64,000 bases of DNA. Origin: Pelobates cultripes (taxonomy: Eukaryota > Chordata > Amphibia > Anura > Pelobatidae). Positions 12,166 through 23,887 of this stretch are shown here, piece after piece. The translations under genes and the position numbers were made by a program. The stretch spans positions 118,634,753 through 118,698,752 of the forward strand of contig OW240915.1 of the NCBI GenBank assembly GCA_933207985.1. Direction: 5' to 3'. Position 1 is the first letter of the stretch. Every line of letters begins with the position of its first letter. The notes under the pieces were generated by a model that was given only the letters and a program-made list of their open reading frames with translations, was not told the DNA's origin and made no database searches.

Positions 12166-12665
12166 TTGAGAATGTCACAAGAATCCATCCCAATCATCGA
12201 TCTGCCATTGGATGAAATACCCAACACGCCAGTCAGGCCCTGGTCTCCAGAGGAATCCCTCACCCTCTTCTACCCTCAGATCCCTGAGATATTGAGCTAT
12301 TCCAAAATATCAGCAGAGCTCAGTCTCAAGAGTATACCCTTTCCAGCTACCTCTAGAAAGGAAGAATTATACATGACGGCACAGGCCAACAATCTCAGGC
12401 CAGGCACTAGTTCACAAGGGTTCACATTCCGCACGGTACCCACATAGGAGGGTAGAGCTCAACTCGTACATGCACAAGGTAGTTGACTTAGGCATTAAGT
12501 ACGGAGGGTACTCATTCCATGACTATCATAAGTCATCCATCGGCCAGGGCTGCTACTCATCTGGCACAGTTCAACATAAGAAATGACTGGTGTCAGATGG
12601 ACACAGAAATGTCTTGCCGTCACTTTGCCGGTTTAAGGCCCTCGTCCTAAGCCTCCTGTTCTTCC

Positions 12666-12723
12666 ACTTCCCACTTCACCGATGCGTGCCCTTGCAAGGG
12701 CACGCATCGGTGAAGTGGGAAGT
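12666..12723. repeat. Perfect 58-bp palindrome
   Basis: The 29-base arm ACTTCCCACTTCACCGATGC... (12,666-12,694) is followed with no spacer by its exact reverse complement (12,695-12,723). Confidence 0.95.
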
Positions 12724-12816
12724 CCACTTCCACTTCTCACCACTCCACCCCACACACAAGACAGGAAGGTGGGCAGACGGACAAGCTGGGCAGACCATTT
12801 CATTCCTGGGCAGGTT

Positions 12817-12883
12817 GCAGATGTGCAATAACGTTAATGCAGGGGCATGCAGTTTCACTGCGTGCAGGTTGTTGCACATCTGC
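12817..12883. repeat. Inverted repeat, 12-bp arms
   Basis: GCAGATGTGCAA (12,817-12,828) and its exact complement TTGCACATCTGC (12,872-12,883) flank 43 bp. It lies over the zinc-knuckle coding segment. Confidence 0.85.
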
Positions 12884-12959
12884 TCTATTTGCTTCAGAGC
12901 TCACACCAAGTCTATGTGCTCGGCCCAACTGTCATCTAAGTTACGACTAACCGAGGTAA

Positions 12960-13640
12960 CATGGACATACTGGATTACTATCTGCATTCACACCCAGCTA
13001 GGCATCTGGTAGATTTTCTGGTGACAGGTTTTTCACAGGGGTTTCACCCAGGCTTTATCGCCATCCCCACAGGTACACTCGATGCCCTAACCTATTACCT
13101 GCATCCAATGATCCACTTACGGTGGACCACCTTCTGTCCACAGTAATCAAGGCTCGTTTCATGATCGTCCCTTTCTTGTCTTTATCATTCTCATATTTGC
13201 GTACCAACCCCATCGGGGTAGCCATTCACAAATTCTCCAATAAAACGTTTTTTTCATTATAGACCTATCTGCGCCACTTTCTTTCTCCATTCCTAGCATC
13301 AACTCTCTCATACCCGCTGAGGAGTTCTCACTGCAATATGCCAAAAAAACGTAAGATGCCATGCAAGCTATTATTTCAACAGGTAGTAAGGCATGGTTAA
13401 GCAAGACAGACATAATCCAACACCTTTAAACTACCCATTCACCCTACACTATGACACTTACACGGTGTTAAATGGAGAAATAAGTACTTTTTCAACCAGG
13501 TTCACGTTCAGCTCCATGAGCATCCCAAAGTTATTTGTCATCTTCGCAGAAACCCTCTGCTGGCTGCGCCTAAACATAATCAGGTATCCATCAGTTATCC
13601 ACTATCTGGACGATTTATGTCGATGAAACCGGGATCAAAA
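12960..13640 (+). pseudogene. DIRS-class reverse transcriptase remnant
   Basis: The N-terminal part (12,961-13,130) has a Phe-Leu-Val-x-Gly-Phe-(Ser)-x-Gly-Phe motif characteristic of vertebrate DIRS/Ngaro-type polymerases, followed by an Asn-Pro-Ile-Gly segment (13,205) and an Ile-Ile-Asp-Leu-Ser-Ala-Pro block (13,255-13,275). The catalytic box Tyr-Leu-Asp-Asp is preserved at about 13,603-13,615. Several frame changes separate these blocks. RNase H follows in the same orientation. Assignment to the DIRS superorder rather than Gypsy rests on these blocks; the DIRS/Ngaro subgroup is uncertain. Confidence 0.65.
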
Positions 13641-14039
13641 AACACCCAGCAGTATTCACAACACAAGCCCCCTTTTTACCACACTCGGGGTCCCTCTGTC
13701 ACCGAGCAAACTCCCTCTACCAAGCTCGGTTTCTCGGGCATAGTCTTGGACACCACTACTTTCCCAGCCAGTCCACCACCAGGGTAATTGACTCACATTA
13801 GGGACAAAGTTGTCCTGTTCCTGCGGAGTGTTGCGTGCGCAAAGGAGGGGCCTCCAGTCCTTATTTGGGTCCCTTAACTTTGCGATGCGTATCATTCCAC
13901 AGAGTAGGTCTTTTTGTCTCTGGGCTACTTAAATTTGCTCCAAGGGGTGCCCAACTCCTGCCCAATCATTCTGGACGATCCGGCCAGGGCAGATTTACAC
14001 ATGTGGAGTATATTCTTGGTCGTATGGAACGGGGTCTCT

Positions 14040-14436
14040 TTGTTCTTTCATCCACTTTCAGAGCTCACCTACAATTTACACAGATGCAGCAGCACACACA
14101 GGGTTCACAGCCATTTTCAGCAACCACTGGTTTAGGGATCACTGGCCCACTGAGACGGATGCCTTGCCGGCCTTTAGAGAGTCATCCACATTGTTTGAGA
14201 TCTACCACATCATGGCAGCCGCCCACACATCTCTGGACCGGCAAGGCAGTAAAAAATGCTACTCAGACAACTCAGCAGCTTGTGAAATCTTTGACAAGGG
14301 GCGGTCATCCTCGTTAATCATTATGAGGCTGATTCGCAAGCTGACTTGGCTGGCAGCTACCTCTCGTTTCCATCTAGTCTGCATTCATTTTCCTGGTGTC
14401 CACAACACAGCCGCTGATGCTCTGTCACGCTCTTAA
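14040..14436 (+). pseudogene. DIRS-class RNase H domain
   Basis: Reading from about 14,065, the domain shows the expected acidic residues in order: Tyr-Thr-Asp (about 14,070), a Phe-Glu-Ile block (14,197-14,205), Tyr-Ser-Asp-Asn (about 14,262) and the terminal Ala-Asp-Ala-Leu-Ser-Arg (14,410-14,436). It is one of the best-preserved pieces of this element. Downstream (14,460-14,560) a Ser-Trp-Asn-Lys-Arg-Thr segment may be the start of the recombinase, but no YR catalytic residues follow, so the 3' end is lost. Confidence 0.7.
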
Positions 14437-14887
14437 TTTCAGGTCTTCTTCCAGGCACTCCCTATGGCCACCACCTACCATCCAGGATACCACCATTCCA
14501 TGAGCAAATCCTGGAATAAGCGCACAATTACACCACGCACAGGCACTCACGCATCACCCATTTTTTTACCCAACAACACTAACGCTAGGACACTGACTAT
14601 TTTTAACTAATTCACTGCAGAGTTTTACTTACAAGGAGACTTTGCCATTAAAATTATGGTGGTTTTCTTTTTGCCTCCTCCTCTCACCTACACCTTAAAT
14701 TATCACACAATTCCATGAACTCTACCTTTACCGAGGGTTCAACACCACGTCCTCACAACCTGCCCTAATCACTCACCTTTCTTAAACCGCCTACACTGAC
14801 ACTCTACTATTACTACTCCAGGGGCTCGCACTCACTATCAGCTAAATTAATTTCTCACAACAAAACCCTACCATCAAAGTTGGGCTA
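14437..14887. other. No gene seen; 3' remnant of DIRS-class element
   Basis: The sequence is C/T-rich with no credible reading frame beyond a possible recombinase N-terminal stub at 14,460-14,560. It ends at the TGTAACGG end of the antisense LTR. Confidence 0.35.
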
Positions 14888-15826
14888 TGTAACGGATCAC
14901 CTAGCACCCCGACTGGATACCTCCTTTTAAGGATGCTCCTGGCGCTTCCTGAGGGCTCTAAGCCCTCTAGACGACACCACAACCACCGCAGACCGAACCT
15001 CTCTTCCTTCAGAGTGAAGCAGGAACAAGCTCTGAAAAGAGCTTAGGAGTGATTATATCAAGGGAATATGCAGAGCATAGCAATCCCTTGTAGCAGATTC
15101 CTCCAATAAGAGACAGCACTCCAAATTGAGGGTGAAGTAGAACTGAAACTTTTAATCAAACACTCTGCTTTTATGCCCATTTTACAAACATAGTACCGCC
15201 CACAGGGTTTTGAAGAACAAACCAATAAATACATTACAACACAGCTAAACACTCCCATATCCAGCAGAAATCCTCCCCTCTGCCTGTGATAGGAAAATAC
15301 ACAGTTTTACACAATATTCATAACTTTAAAAGTATACATCACATTCATATAAACTTACATTTTCAGAATCAGCATACTCCAAATACAAACGTGTCAAAAT
15401 CATACAAATTGGTCCAGTGGTTCAAAAGATAGATGGAAGACCTATTTGACCGACTGCAAGCATGGCTTGGGTGTGGTAAGCCAATTATCTCCAGCATACA
15501 GAAAATATCTCCATTTACAACAACAGCAAAAACACACAATTCCTATCATACTGAACAGAGCCCCCACATTCACCTATCCCCAGATAGCTTGGATCTGAGT
15601 GCTCACTATATCCGAACAGCGCTCAGATCCCACAAACACAGTCAAATCGCCATGTATTCAAAATAATGCTTACACAGGGCAAAGTCTCCCAGGGGACATA
15701 GTCAGAAGGCAGGAGGCGGACAAACAGGCTTCTCCAATGCCCAGTGGCGAGGTTGGTTCTGCCACAGGCTACAACCTGGTTTCCTTCTCTGGTCGCTCGT
15801 TCTGTATCGGCTTAAAGCTCTAACAC
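14888..15826 (-). mobile_element. Antisense LTR, TG...CA ends
   Basis: Read on the minus strand it starts TGTTAGAGCTTTAAGCCG and ends GTGATCCGTTACA. It contains a CATAAAAG TATA-type promoter (complement of 15,165-15,178) in the expected middle position, followed by retroviral-leader-like sequence. A second piece of the same LTR lies at 7,159-7,317. The flanking 4-6 bp do not match, so no TSD was found; the copy may be recombinant or my edge may be off. No internal coding region of this family was identified. Confidence 0.55.
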
Positions 15827-15961
15827 CCCGGTCCACGTCACTGAGAGACTGGAACGCTGGAAATCCTCAACTTATTTACTTACCGTATTTATCGGCGTAT
15901 AACACGCACCGGCGTATAACACGCACCTCATTTTAAGAAAGAAATTTCAGGAAAAAAAAAC

Positions 15962-16470
15962 TTAAAGGACCACTATAGTGCCAGGAAAACATACTCGTTT
16001 TCCTGGCACTATAGTGCCCTGAGGGTGCCCCCACCCTCAGGGTCCCCCTCCCGCCGGGCTCTGGAGAGAGGAAGGGGTTAAACACTAACCTTTCTCCAAC
16101 GCCGGGCGGGGAACTGTACTCCTTCTCTCCTCCTTGCTCGCTACGTCATCGGCTGAATGCGCATGCGCAGCAGGAGCCGCGCACGCATTCAGCCGGTCGC
16201 ATAGGAAAGCATTTACAATGCTTTCCTATGGACGCTTGCATGCTCTCACTGTGATTTTCACAGTGAGAAGCACGCAAGCGCCTCTAGCGGCTGTCAATGA
16301 GACAGCCACTAGAGGTTCTGGAGGCTGGATTAACCCTCAGTATAAACATAGCAGTTTCTCTGAAACTGCTATGTTTAAAAAAAAAAAAAAAGGGTTAATC
16401 CTAGAGGGACCTGGCACCCAGACCACTTCATTAAGCTGAAGTGGTCTGGGTGCCTAGAGTGGTCCTTTAA
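15962..16470. mobile_element. T2/Kolobok-like MITE copy 1
   Basis: Starts TTAAAGGACCACTATAGTGC and ends CTAGAGTGGTCCTTTAA, so both ends carry TTAA plus the AAAGG-type terminus known for frog T2 elements. The left end forms a hairpin (agtgccaggaaaac / gttttcctggcact), and the right part contains another (cccagaccacttca / tgaagtggtctggg). Non-coding. Confidence 0.8.
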
Positions 16471-16489
16471 ATTTCAAATAAAGAACTTC

Positions 16490-16857
16490 TTACCCCCTTC
16501 TTATTCCCCCTTCCCCCTCTTCTTACCCCCTTTCTTACTCCCCCCTCCCCCTCTTCTTACTTCCCCCTCTTACCCCCTTTCTTACTCCCCCTCCCCTCTT
16601 CTTACCCCCCTTTCTTACTTCCCTCCCCTCTTCTTACCTTCTTACTCCCCCCCCTCTTCTTAACCCCCTTTCTTACTCTCCTTACCTCCTCCTCATCCCA
16701 TTTCTTACTACCCCTCCCTCACTTTACTCCACCGCTCTCCCCCTCCCTCTCACCTCTCCCCTCTGTTACCCATTTCTTGCCCCCTCCCCCCTCTTCTTAC
16801 TCCCCCCTCTTCTTGCACCCCCCCCTCTTCTTACCCCCCCTCTTCTTACCCCCCTCC
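16490..16857. repeat. Polypyrimidine (C/T) tract
   Basis: About 370 bp of cccctcttcttacc-type imperfect repeats, almost purely C/T on the plus strand. Capable of forming triplex (H-DNA) in principle. Confidence 0.85.
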
Positions 16858-17107
16858 CCTGTAGCGTGGCCGAGCTGCTCTGCTGTCCTCGGTGCCCGGC
16901 CGGAGTGATAGGAAGGTGCATGCTCAGTGTGCACCTTCCTGTCAGTCCGACCGGGTACAGGAAACAGAAACTCCTGTTCCGCGCGGAACAGGAGTTTCTG
17001 TTTCCTGTACCAGGTCGGACTGACAGGAAGGTGCACACTGAGCGTGCACCTTCCTATCACTCCGGCCGGCCACCGCGGACAGCAGAGCAGCTCGGCCACG
17101 CTACAGG
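16858..17107. repeat. 250-bp near-perfect palindrome
   Basis: The arms CCTGTAGCGTGGCCGAGC... and ...GCTCGGCCACGCTACAGG are equidistant from a GCGC centre at 16,981-16,984, with only scattered mismatches and no net length difference over 125 bp per arm. GC-rich. A partial relative (gtagcgtggccgg..., cctctgtttcctgttcc) sits at 9,355-9,420. Confidence 0.9.
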
Positions 17108-17245
17108 AGAGGTGAGAACCAACTGCAGCCGCCTGACCGCTCTTGACAGAGCGCTCAGGCGGCTGCAGTATTTAAAGGGCCGGCGTATAACACGCACCCA
17201 TAATTTTCTGGGAGAAAAAGTGCGTTATACGCCGATAAATATGGT

Positions 17246-17412
17246 ATATCCCCCGACCAGAGAGGGAGCTCAGACGAGCCTTCAGTAACCTTGCAATAAA
17301 GTGTGCTTACTTTGAATCCTCTTTTTGCCCTCTTTTTATTATTTCGGCACACCTCAACCAACTTTGCATCTCCTTCTACATTCCATTACGTATTAGAAAT
17401 TACAAGCACAAA

Positions 17413-17443
<31 letters not shown>

Positions 17444-17811
17444 TTTTTTTTTGCTTTGGTCCAATAAAAAAAAAATTAAAAAAAAAGGAATTACAAGATA
17501 CGAATTTTATCTGTTTTGGTTTTGTTTTGTGTTTTTTTTTTACATCTGCATCACTGGACTAATACGGCTACAATCTCTACTTTAACAGTGTGTGTGTTTA
17601 TATAATATATATATTTAAATTCTACATGTATATGTATCTGATTTTTTTACATAATTATGTGATTTTACAAATTACAATTTGCAAGCCCTATATTTAACCC
17701 TGTAACTTTCCAAAACACCATAAAACCTGTACATGGGGGTTGGGGTTACTGTTGTACTCGGGAGACTTTGTGGAACACAAATATTAGTGTTTGAGAACTG
17801 TAAAACATATC
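17246..17811. other. LTR-like tail, microsatellite and ~390-bp-family fragment
   Basis: Contains an AATAAA signal (about 17,295) in an LTR-like context, a (GT)n plus poly-T tract (17,416-17,452), and from about 17,685 a piece of the ~390-bp repeat family that resumes after the hAT insertion at 20,643. No gene. Confidence 0.5.
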
Positions 17812-20634
17812 CAGGGCCGTCTTTAATATTGATTGGACCCCGGGCAAGCATCTGTTTGGGCCCCCTGGGCATGCAATCACTCCCTCCACCCCAACCTAGA
17901 GGTGAAACCAATGTAGAGAGTGCCTTGGTGCAACAAAAAAAAAATTCAGGCCTGCCCTGTAGCACAAGAGTAAAGAAAAGATAGATCCCCATCTGTCATA
18001 CAACTCCTGCGATGCTATGCCAGCTGGGGATCTACTATCCTTGCAGGGTTGTATTTTTGAGCAGTGTTTGTGCAAATGAATGTCAGCATGTTATTGTATA
18101 GAGTGTATGTGTGCATGTAGGAGTGTATTTGTATGTACTGTTACCATTGGAATGCAGTGGTGTACTTGTGTGTAGTGTTTGCATTTTAATGCAGGGATGT
18201 GTGATTGTGTGTAGTGTTGGCTTTTAAATGCAGGTGTACTTTTGTGTGTAGAGTTGGTGTTTGTATATAATTTTAGCGTTTTAATACAGGAATGTGTTTG
18301 CATGTAATGTTTGTATTTGCATGCAGGGGGTGTTTGGATGTAGTGTTGTCTTTTAAATACATGTGTACATTTGTGTGTAGTATTAGTGTTTCAGCAAACT
18401 GGTGTGTTTGTAATGTTTGTGTTTGCAGGGGTCTGTTTGCATGTTGTGTGATTTCTATAACACATATACACATACACATTAACACGCAGATACACACATG
18501 CTCACACTGACACATGCTCACACCTTGACACATACTGGCACATACACATACACACACACTCAGATACACACCCTTTGACACACAGATACAAGCACTTTGA
18601 TAAACACACACTGGCACATACACACACACACACTGACACAGGTATATACACACACACTCAGATACACACATACATAAAGGTATAAATGCAGGGGTGTATA
18701 TGTGTACAGTGCTAGAGATGGAATGTAGGAATGTATTTGTGTTGGCATTGAAATGCTGGGATGTATGCATTACCACACACTCAGATGCACACTTACACAC
18801 ACACCGAAACACACACACACAGGTGCACATACAGGTGAAAAAAATTCAGGCCTGCCCTGTAGCACAAGAGTAAAGAAAAGATAGATCCCCATCTGTCATA
18901 CAACTCCTGCGATGCTATGCCAGCTGGGGATCTACTATCCTTGCAGGGTTGTATTTTTGAGCAGTGTTTGTGCAAATGAATGTCAGCATGTTATTGTATA
19001 GAGTGTATGTGTGCATGTAGGAGTGTATTTGTATGTACTGTTACCATTGGAATGCAGTGGTGTACTTGTGTGTAGTGTTTGCATTTTAATGCAGGGATGT
19101 GTGATTGTGTGTAGTGTTGGCTTTTAAATGCAGGTGTACTTTTGTGTGTAGAGTTGGTGTTTGTATATAATTTTAGCGTTTTAATACAGGAATGTGTTTG
19201 CATGTAATGTTTGTATTTGCATGCAGGGGGTGTTTGGATGTAGTGTTGTCTTTTAAATACATGTGTACATTTGTGTGTAGTATTAGTGTTTCAGCAAACT
19301 GGTGTGTTTGTAATGTTTGTGTTTGCAGGGGTCTGTTTGCATGTTGTGTGATTTCTATAACACATATACACATACACATTAACACGCAGATACACACATG
19401 CTCACACTGACACATGCTCACACCTTGACACATACTGGCACATACACATACACACACACTCAGATACACACCCTTTGACACACAGATACAAGCACTTTGA
19501 TAAACACACACTGGCACATACACACACACACACTGACACAGGTATATACACACACACTCAGATACACACATACATAAAGGTATAAATGCAGGGGTGTATA
19601 TGTGTACAGTGCTAGAGATGGAATGTAGGAATGTATTTGTGTTGGCATTGAAATGCTGGGATGTATGCATTACCACACACTCAGATGCACACTTACACAC
19701 ACACCGAAACACACACACACAGGTGCACATACAGGTGTATGAGGTATACACACACACAGAAACACTGACACACAGACAAACACAGCCAGATACACACAAG
19801 GACATAAACACAGCCAGATACATATATATGTGTACATTTACATATTTTAATCTCTGCCTTCTAGCAGCTCTTGGACAGCAACTCCCAGTAACCTTGGTCA
19901 ATATAATGTCTCAACTCTGTTCTTACATACCCTGGTCCAGAATTTGGCAAAAGTGACATTTGGAAATGGTATACAGCCTTTGATAACACTTGATGCAATA
20001 ATATGTTAAAATAAATACTTTTTAAATTTATATTTAATAGGGAACTGTCAGGTTCTTCTAGGATTTTTAACATGTACTTATTCCCTGTGTGTTACATTAC
20101 AAACACCAACACACTTAAATAAAAGTGATATCAGAAATTAGCAAAACAAAAAACAAAACATATTTAGCCACCCTCCTGTCTCCTTACATTTTGGGTACAG
20201 AAAGGTGGCTTCCCTGGTGTCCAGTGAGAGCTTGCTGGCCCAGGCTGATGGGAGTCTGCCATCAGCTTTCTCAGTCCCTCTCCCCCACAATGCTTGCATC
20301 CTCCTCCATGTGGTGTGTGCCTCCTCCCCAGCGGCACTGAGAAGGAAGTGATCAGTTCTTACTGGGAGGAAGCAATCTGACCTCACTTCCTCCCAGCATG
20401 CCCAGGAAACAAAGAGACTCACAGGGAAGTATGTGAGGGGGCTAGCTGTGAGTATGTAGTCAGCCACCCCCCATATAACAGGGGCTCGGGCCGGTCCAGA
20501 GCAGTATTAAAGGGCTGTGGCCCCTGATTACCTCAGGTGCCGCAGAGGGCCCATGGGGCAGCTGCCTTAGGGCCCCCAGGAGTAACTGGGCCCGGGGCAG
20601 CTGCCCCTTTTGCCCCTCCTTAAAGATGGCCCTG
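17812..20634 (+). mobile_element. Non-autonomous hAT element copy 1 (with 900-bp duplication)
   Basis: Ends CAGGGCCGTCTTTAA and TTAAAGATGGCCCTG are inverted repeats, bounded by a perfect 8-bp TSD AACATATC (17,804-17,811 and 20,635-20,642), diagnostic of hAT. There is no transposase; the interior is GT/CA-rich. Length is 2,823 bp, whereas the inverted sister copy at 41,109-43,030 is 1,922 bp; the difference is explained by a 900-bp tandem duplication (about 17,938-18,837 and 18,838-19,737). It is inserted in ~390-bp-family sequence. Confidence 0.93.
17938..19737. repeat. Tandem duplication, 2 x 900 bp
   Basis: Sequence from about 17,938 recurs exactly 900 bp later, from the tract aaaattcaggcctgccctgt at 17,941/18,841 through aggtgcacatacaggtg at about 18,820/19,720. 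In my line-by-line comparison I saw no differences between the two units. Confidence 0.93.
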
Positions 20635-20642
20635 AACATATC

Positions 20643-21175
20643 ACAATGATGATCTCATCAATAAAAGTGCACTTATCCTTATCCTATTATATATATAAAA
20701 TTAAATAAGTATATAATATGCACATGTTATAACTGATACATACTACAACCTAAAATCATTAAATGCAGAATAAAAATAGGTCCACTAAGACTTTGCAATA
20801 TGGCAACTGGATTTCATTTTCTAACCAATCCCCTTTAGGACTACCCACCCACAACCAAAACGGTCCTTTGAACACCTTTATTTTGCTTTGGAGAAAGAAA
20901 CTGTGGAAGATGGGAGCCTAGAGGACACTTTCAATATAATTGGAATGCATATGCGATTCGGATATGGCTGATGGAACGCATCCGATGGAACCGGAAGTGA
21001 CGTTATGCGTCCTTGCGGCCGCCTTTTTGGTGCCCAAAATGATGCAAATAGGACGTCCCCTCTCAAGGAAGTAATTTTGCATGGATGGGTGGAGCTAAAA
21101 ATGCAGATTTTGGTGGGAAAAATGGGTTTAAAAAACATTTACTCACTGCAGGACAGTCTATGTACCTGAGGAAGT
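20643..21175. other. No gene seen; repeat-derived
   Basis: Continues the ~390-bp-family sequence to about 20,700, then AT-rich and mixed sequence. Near 20,990-21,170 a ccggaagtgacg word and a cctgaggaag word resemble Penelope-type terminal repeats but were not resolved. Confidence 0.35.
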
Positions 21176-21545
21176 CGCTGCCGCCCCACACACCACATCC
21201 CTACCCTGCCGCCCCACACACACCCACACCACAGCCCTATCCTGCTACAAAACCACATCCCTATACTGCCCCCCACACACACTACATCCCTATACTGCCC
21301 CCCCGCACACACACTACATCCCTATACTGCCCCCCCGCACACACACTACATCCCTATACTGACCCCCCGCACACACACTACATCCTATACTGCCCCCACC
21401 CACACATACTACATCCCTATCCTGCCCCCACCCACACACACTACATCCCTATCACGCCCCCTACACACACACACACACTACATCCCAATCTCGCCCCCTA
21501 CACACAAACTACATCCCAATCTCGCCCAACACACACACACAACAC
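21176..21545. repeat. CA-rich minisatellite, ~26-30 bp units
   Basis: Repeats of cccacacacactacatccctatactg-type units, about 13 copies, degenerating toward the right. Confidence 0.85.
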
Positions 21546-22613
21546 GTTGTGTTAAAAAAAAAGGACATTGTGGCTAAAGATATTGTACTTCTATGTAAGA
21601 CTTTACTTATTTTTTGTCAAATAAACTACATGTTTGAATTTAATCTGGTGCATTTCCATTTTCATATGTTTGGAGTGAGGTCAACTGCCAGATCTTCAAT
21701 TTGAAAATACCATTACCACTCCAAAAGTGATTTTACTTGAGCCAGTTTACACAGGCTCAAAACAACGTGAGTGGGATGTGAATATATAAATTTTGTAACA
21801 TACCTCATATTTGGTACTCCTTGACTGTACTACTCTATGTCAAGTTTATTTATTCCTAACAGCCACTTGTGGAACCAAACCTTATTACGGTATAAACACA
21901 TTTATTACTATAACACATATATGTTCTGCACTTGCACTTTTGTTAAGATTGCATGTAGAGTGCGACACCCACTGTTTTGTGGGGTTTTTTTGTACTTGTA
22001 CTGATTTGGTCTAATTGAGTGCTTAATTCCCATAGAGGGATTGCCAGCAACTCTCTAGCGCCATTGGAGGTTCCATATTCTTTATTTCTATATTCAGCAG
22101 TCTGTCTTTCTGTGCATACAGCAGTCTGTCTGTGGGTGCACACAGCAATCTGTATTGTGCATGTCTATATGTGTGTGTGTATTCAGCAGTATGTGTATGT
22201 ATTGTATTTGTTGGAGGTACCAATAAATATAAGCTCTTCCCAGGGGTCTATTATGCTGTTAAGATGGCCCTGGTCTAGGGTATGTGTGTGCTCTGATCAT
22301 GCTCCTACAAAATGTAAATTAAAAGAGACTCATTTGAGTACCAGGAAGGGGATGAGCTGTAACAGTCACTTGCGGCCAGGAATAGGTTAAAGACTTCTAA
22401 TGTGTATGTATTTCTCTAGAGATTTTTGTATTTCTAATGGGTGTCCCGGTTTATTGTTTTCAAAATCTAGTCAGCCTGTCCATAGGGGGACTGCCTGGGT
22501 TGTCAGGCAAGTTCCCCCAGTGCGATCTCTAGCTTGGAACTGCTGGCATGCAGATGAGTATCGAAGACGGCGATGAGATGTTATGCCACGTGGCTGCGTT
22601 TTGGACCACCTCT
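21546..22613. other. No gene seen
   Basis: Mixed AT-rich and simple sequence with a degenerate cagtctgtctgtg repeat at 22,095-22,200. No open frame or element end could be supported. Confidence 0.4.
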
Positions 22614-22924
22614 TTAACCCCTTAAGACCGGAGGGCGTACCATTATGCCCTATTTTAGGCGGCTCTAAACGCCGCCGGGCGTAATTGTACGCCCTACGGT
22701 CTTTTCTTACTTACCCGGTCGCCGGCGGTCCCACGCCGGCGATCGCGGTGGGGGGACTCCCAGGGAACCCCCCCGCGGTAGATCCTCCTTGCGAGGACCT
22801 CACAATCACATGGCCGGGTAGGCTGCCTCCTGCATTGCCAGCAGAGGGGCTGCCTGTAATTACAGGTGGTCCCCCTGCTGGCTGAAAATAAAATAAATAA
22901 ATGATAAAAAAAGTCTAAAAAAAA

Positions 22925-22947
22925 ATATATATATATATATGATCTAA

Positions 22948-23022
<75 letters not shown>

Positions 23023-23426
23023 TATACATACACACACATACACTGTCTACGTGTATTTTACTATTAATATATATATATATATATTAATATCAAATTACAC
23101 GTAGACTGATACTGATTAAATATATATAATTATTGTTATATATATATATATATATTTATATATAATATAAAAAAGTTAAATATGTAAATACATTAAAAAA
23201 TAAAATTAAAAATATTTAAAAAATTATTAAAAAATATATAGATGTGTGTTATTTCGTTCTAACTGTATTGTGATAATATATATATATATATATATATCAA
23301 AATACACATAGAACTAAATAATATATATATCTACATACATAAATCTATACGTATATATCACTATATATATACCTATATATAAATAAAAATATTTTTAAAA
23401 ATTTATATATATACACATATAGATTC

Positions 23427-23479
<53 letters not shown>

Positions 23480-23500
23480 TATATTAATTCTACATATATA
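22925..23500. repeat. AT-rich (TA)n microsatellites
   Basis: Several (TA)n runs (22,925-23,012; 23,070-23,088; 23,140-23,160; 23,275-23,297; 23,430-23,458) with a (CA)n run at 23,458-23,480. Confidence 0.9.
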
Positions 23501-23589
23501 TTTATGTAATATTTTTACATAATTAGGTATCTTAATTAATTACAATTAGCGGGACCTGCATGACAACCCATGCCGAAAGTAAAGGGAAT

Positions 23590-23880
23590 TTAATTTGCTA
23601 GCACTATATTTAACCCTATAACTTTCCAAGACACCATAAAACCTGTACATTGGGGGTACTGTTCTACTCGGGAGACTTCGCTGAACACAAATATTAGTGT
23701 TTCAAAACAGTAAAATGTATTACAACGATGATATCGCCAGTAAAAGTGCAGTTTTTTGCTGTGATACTTTTTGCTGTTTTGAAACACAAATATTTGTGTT
23801 CAGCAGAGTCTCCCGAGTACAACAGTACCCCTCATGTACAGGTTTTATGGTGTTTTCAAAAGTTACAGCGTCAAATATAA
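23590..23880. repeat. Imperfect palindrome of ~390-bp-family units
   Basis: The words ccataaaacctgtacat, ctcgggagactt and gaacacaaatatta (23,633-23,700) return as their complements (23,775-23,860) around a centre near 23,745, so two units lie head to head. Confidence 0.8.
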
Positions 23881-23887
23881 GGCTTGC

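Larger units (their letters stand above)
12166..12958 (+). pseudogene. DIRS-class retrotransposon gag-like ORF1 remnant
   Basis: Frames at 12,166-12,447 and 12,590-13,012 together resemble the gag-like ORF1 of vertebrate DIRS-superorder elements. The strongest evidence is a Cys/His cluster encoded at about 12,825-12,935 with spacing C-x8-C-x4-C-x3-H followed by C-x2-C-x3-H-x5-C, a zinc-knuckle arrangement typical of these ORF1 proteins. Upstream, a Gly-Ile-Lys-Tyr-Gly-Gly-Tyr block (about 12,490) also fits. Stops and frame changes occur, and a palindrome interrupts the middle. It lies immediately before RT sequence in the same orientation. Confidence 0.55.
15882..17245. mobile_element. TA-flanked inverted-repeat DNA element with nested insert
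   Basis: Left end CCGTATTTATCGGCGTATAA preceded by TA; right end complementary (TTATACGCCGATAAATATGG) followed by TA. The left terminal motif CGGCGTATAACACGCACC is immediately repeated. TA flanks suggest a Tc1/mariner-type mechanism but no transposase is present. Inside are a T2 MITE (15,962-16,470), a polypyrimidine tract (16,490-16,857) and a 250-bp palindrome (16,858-17,107). Confidence 0.65.

Noticed and set aside
7159..15826. Possible full-length provirus between two copies of the TGTAACGG LTR
   Set aside because: Both LTR pieces are in minus orientation, whereas the coding remnants between them are DIRS-type on the plus strand; no matching internal region or TSD.
18273..19901. Cys/Val-rich ORFs of 185 and 242 codons in the hAT
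   Set aside because: Encoded by CA/GT repeats; duplicated only because the 900-bp unit is duplicated.
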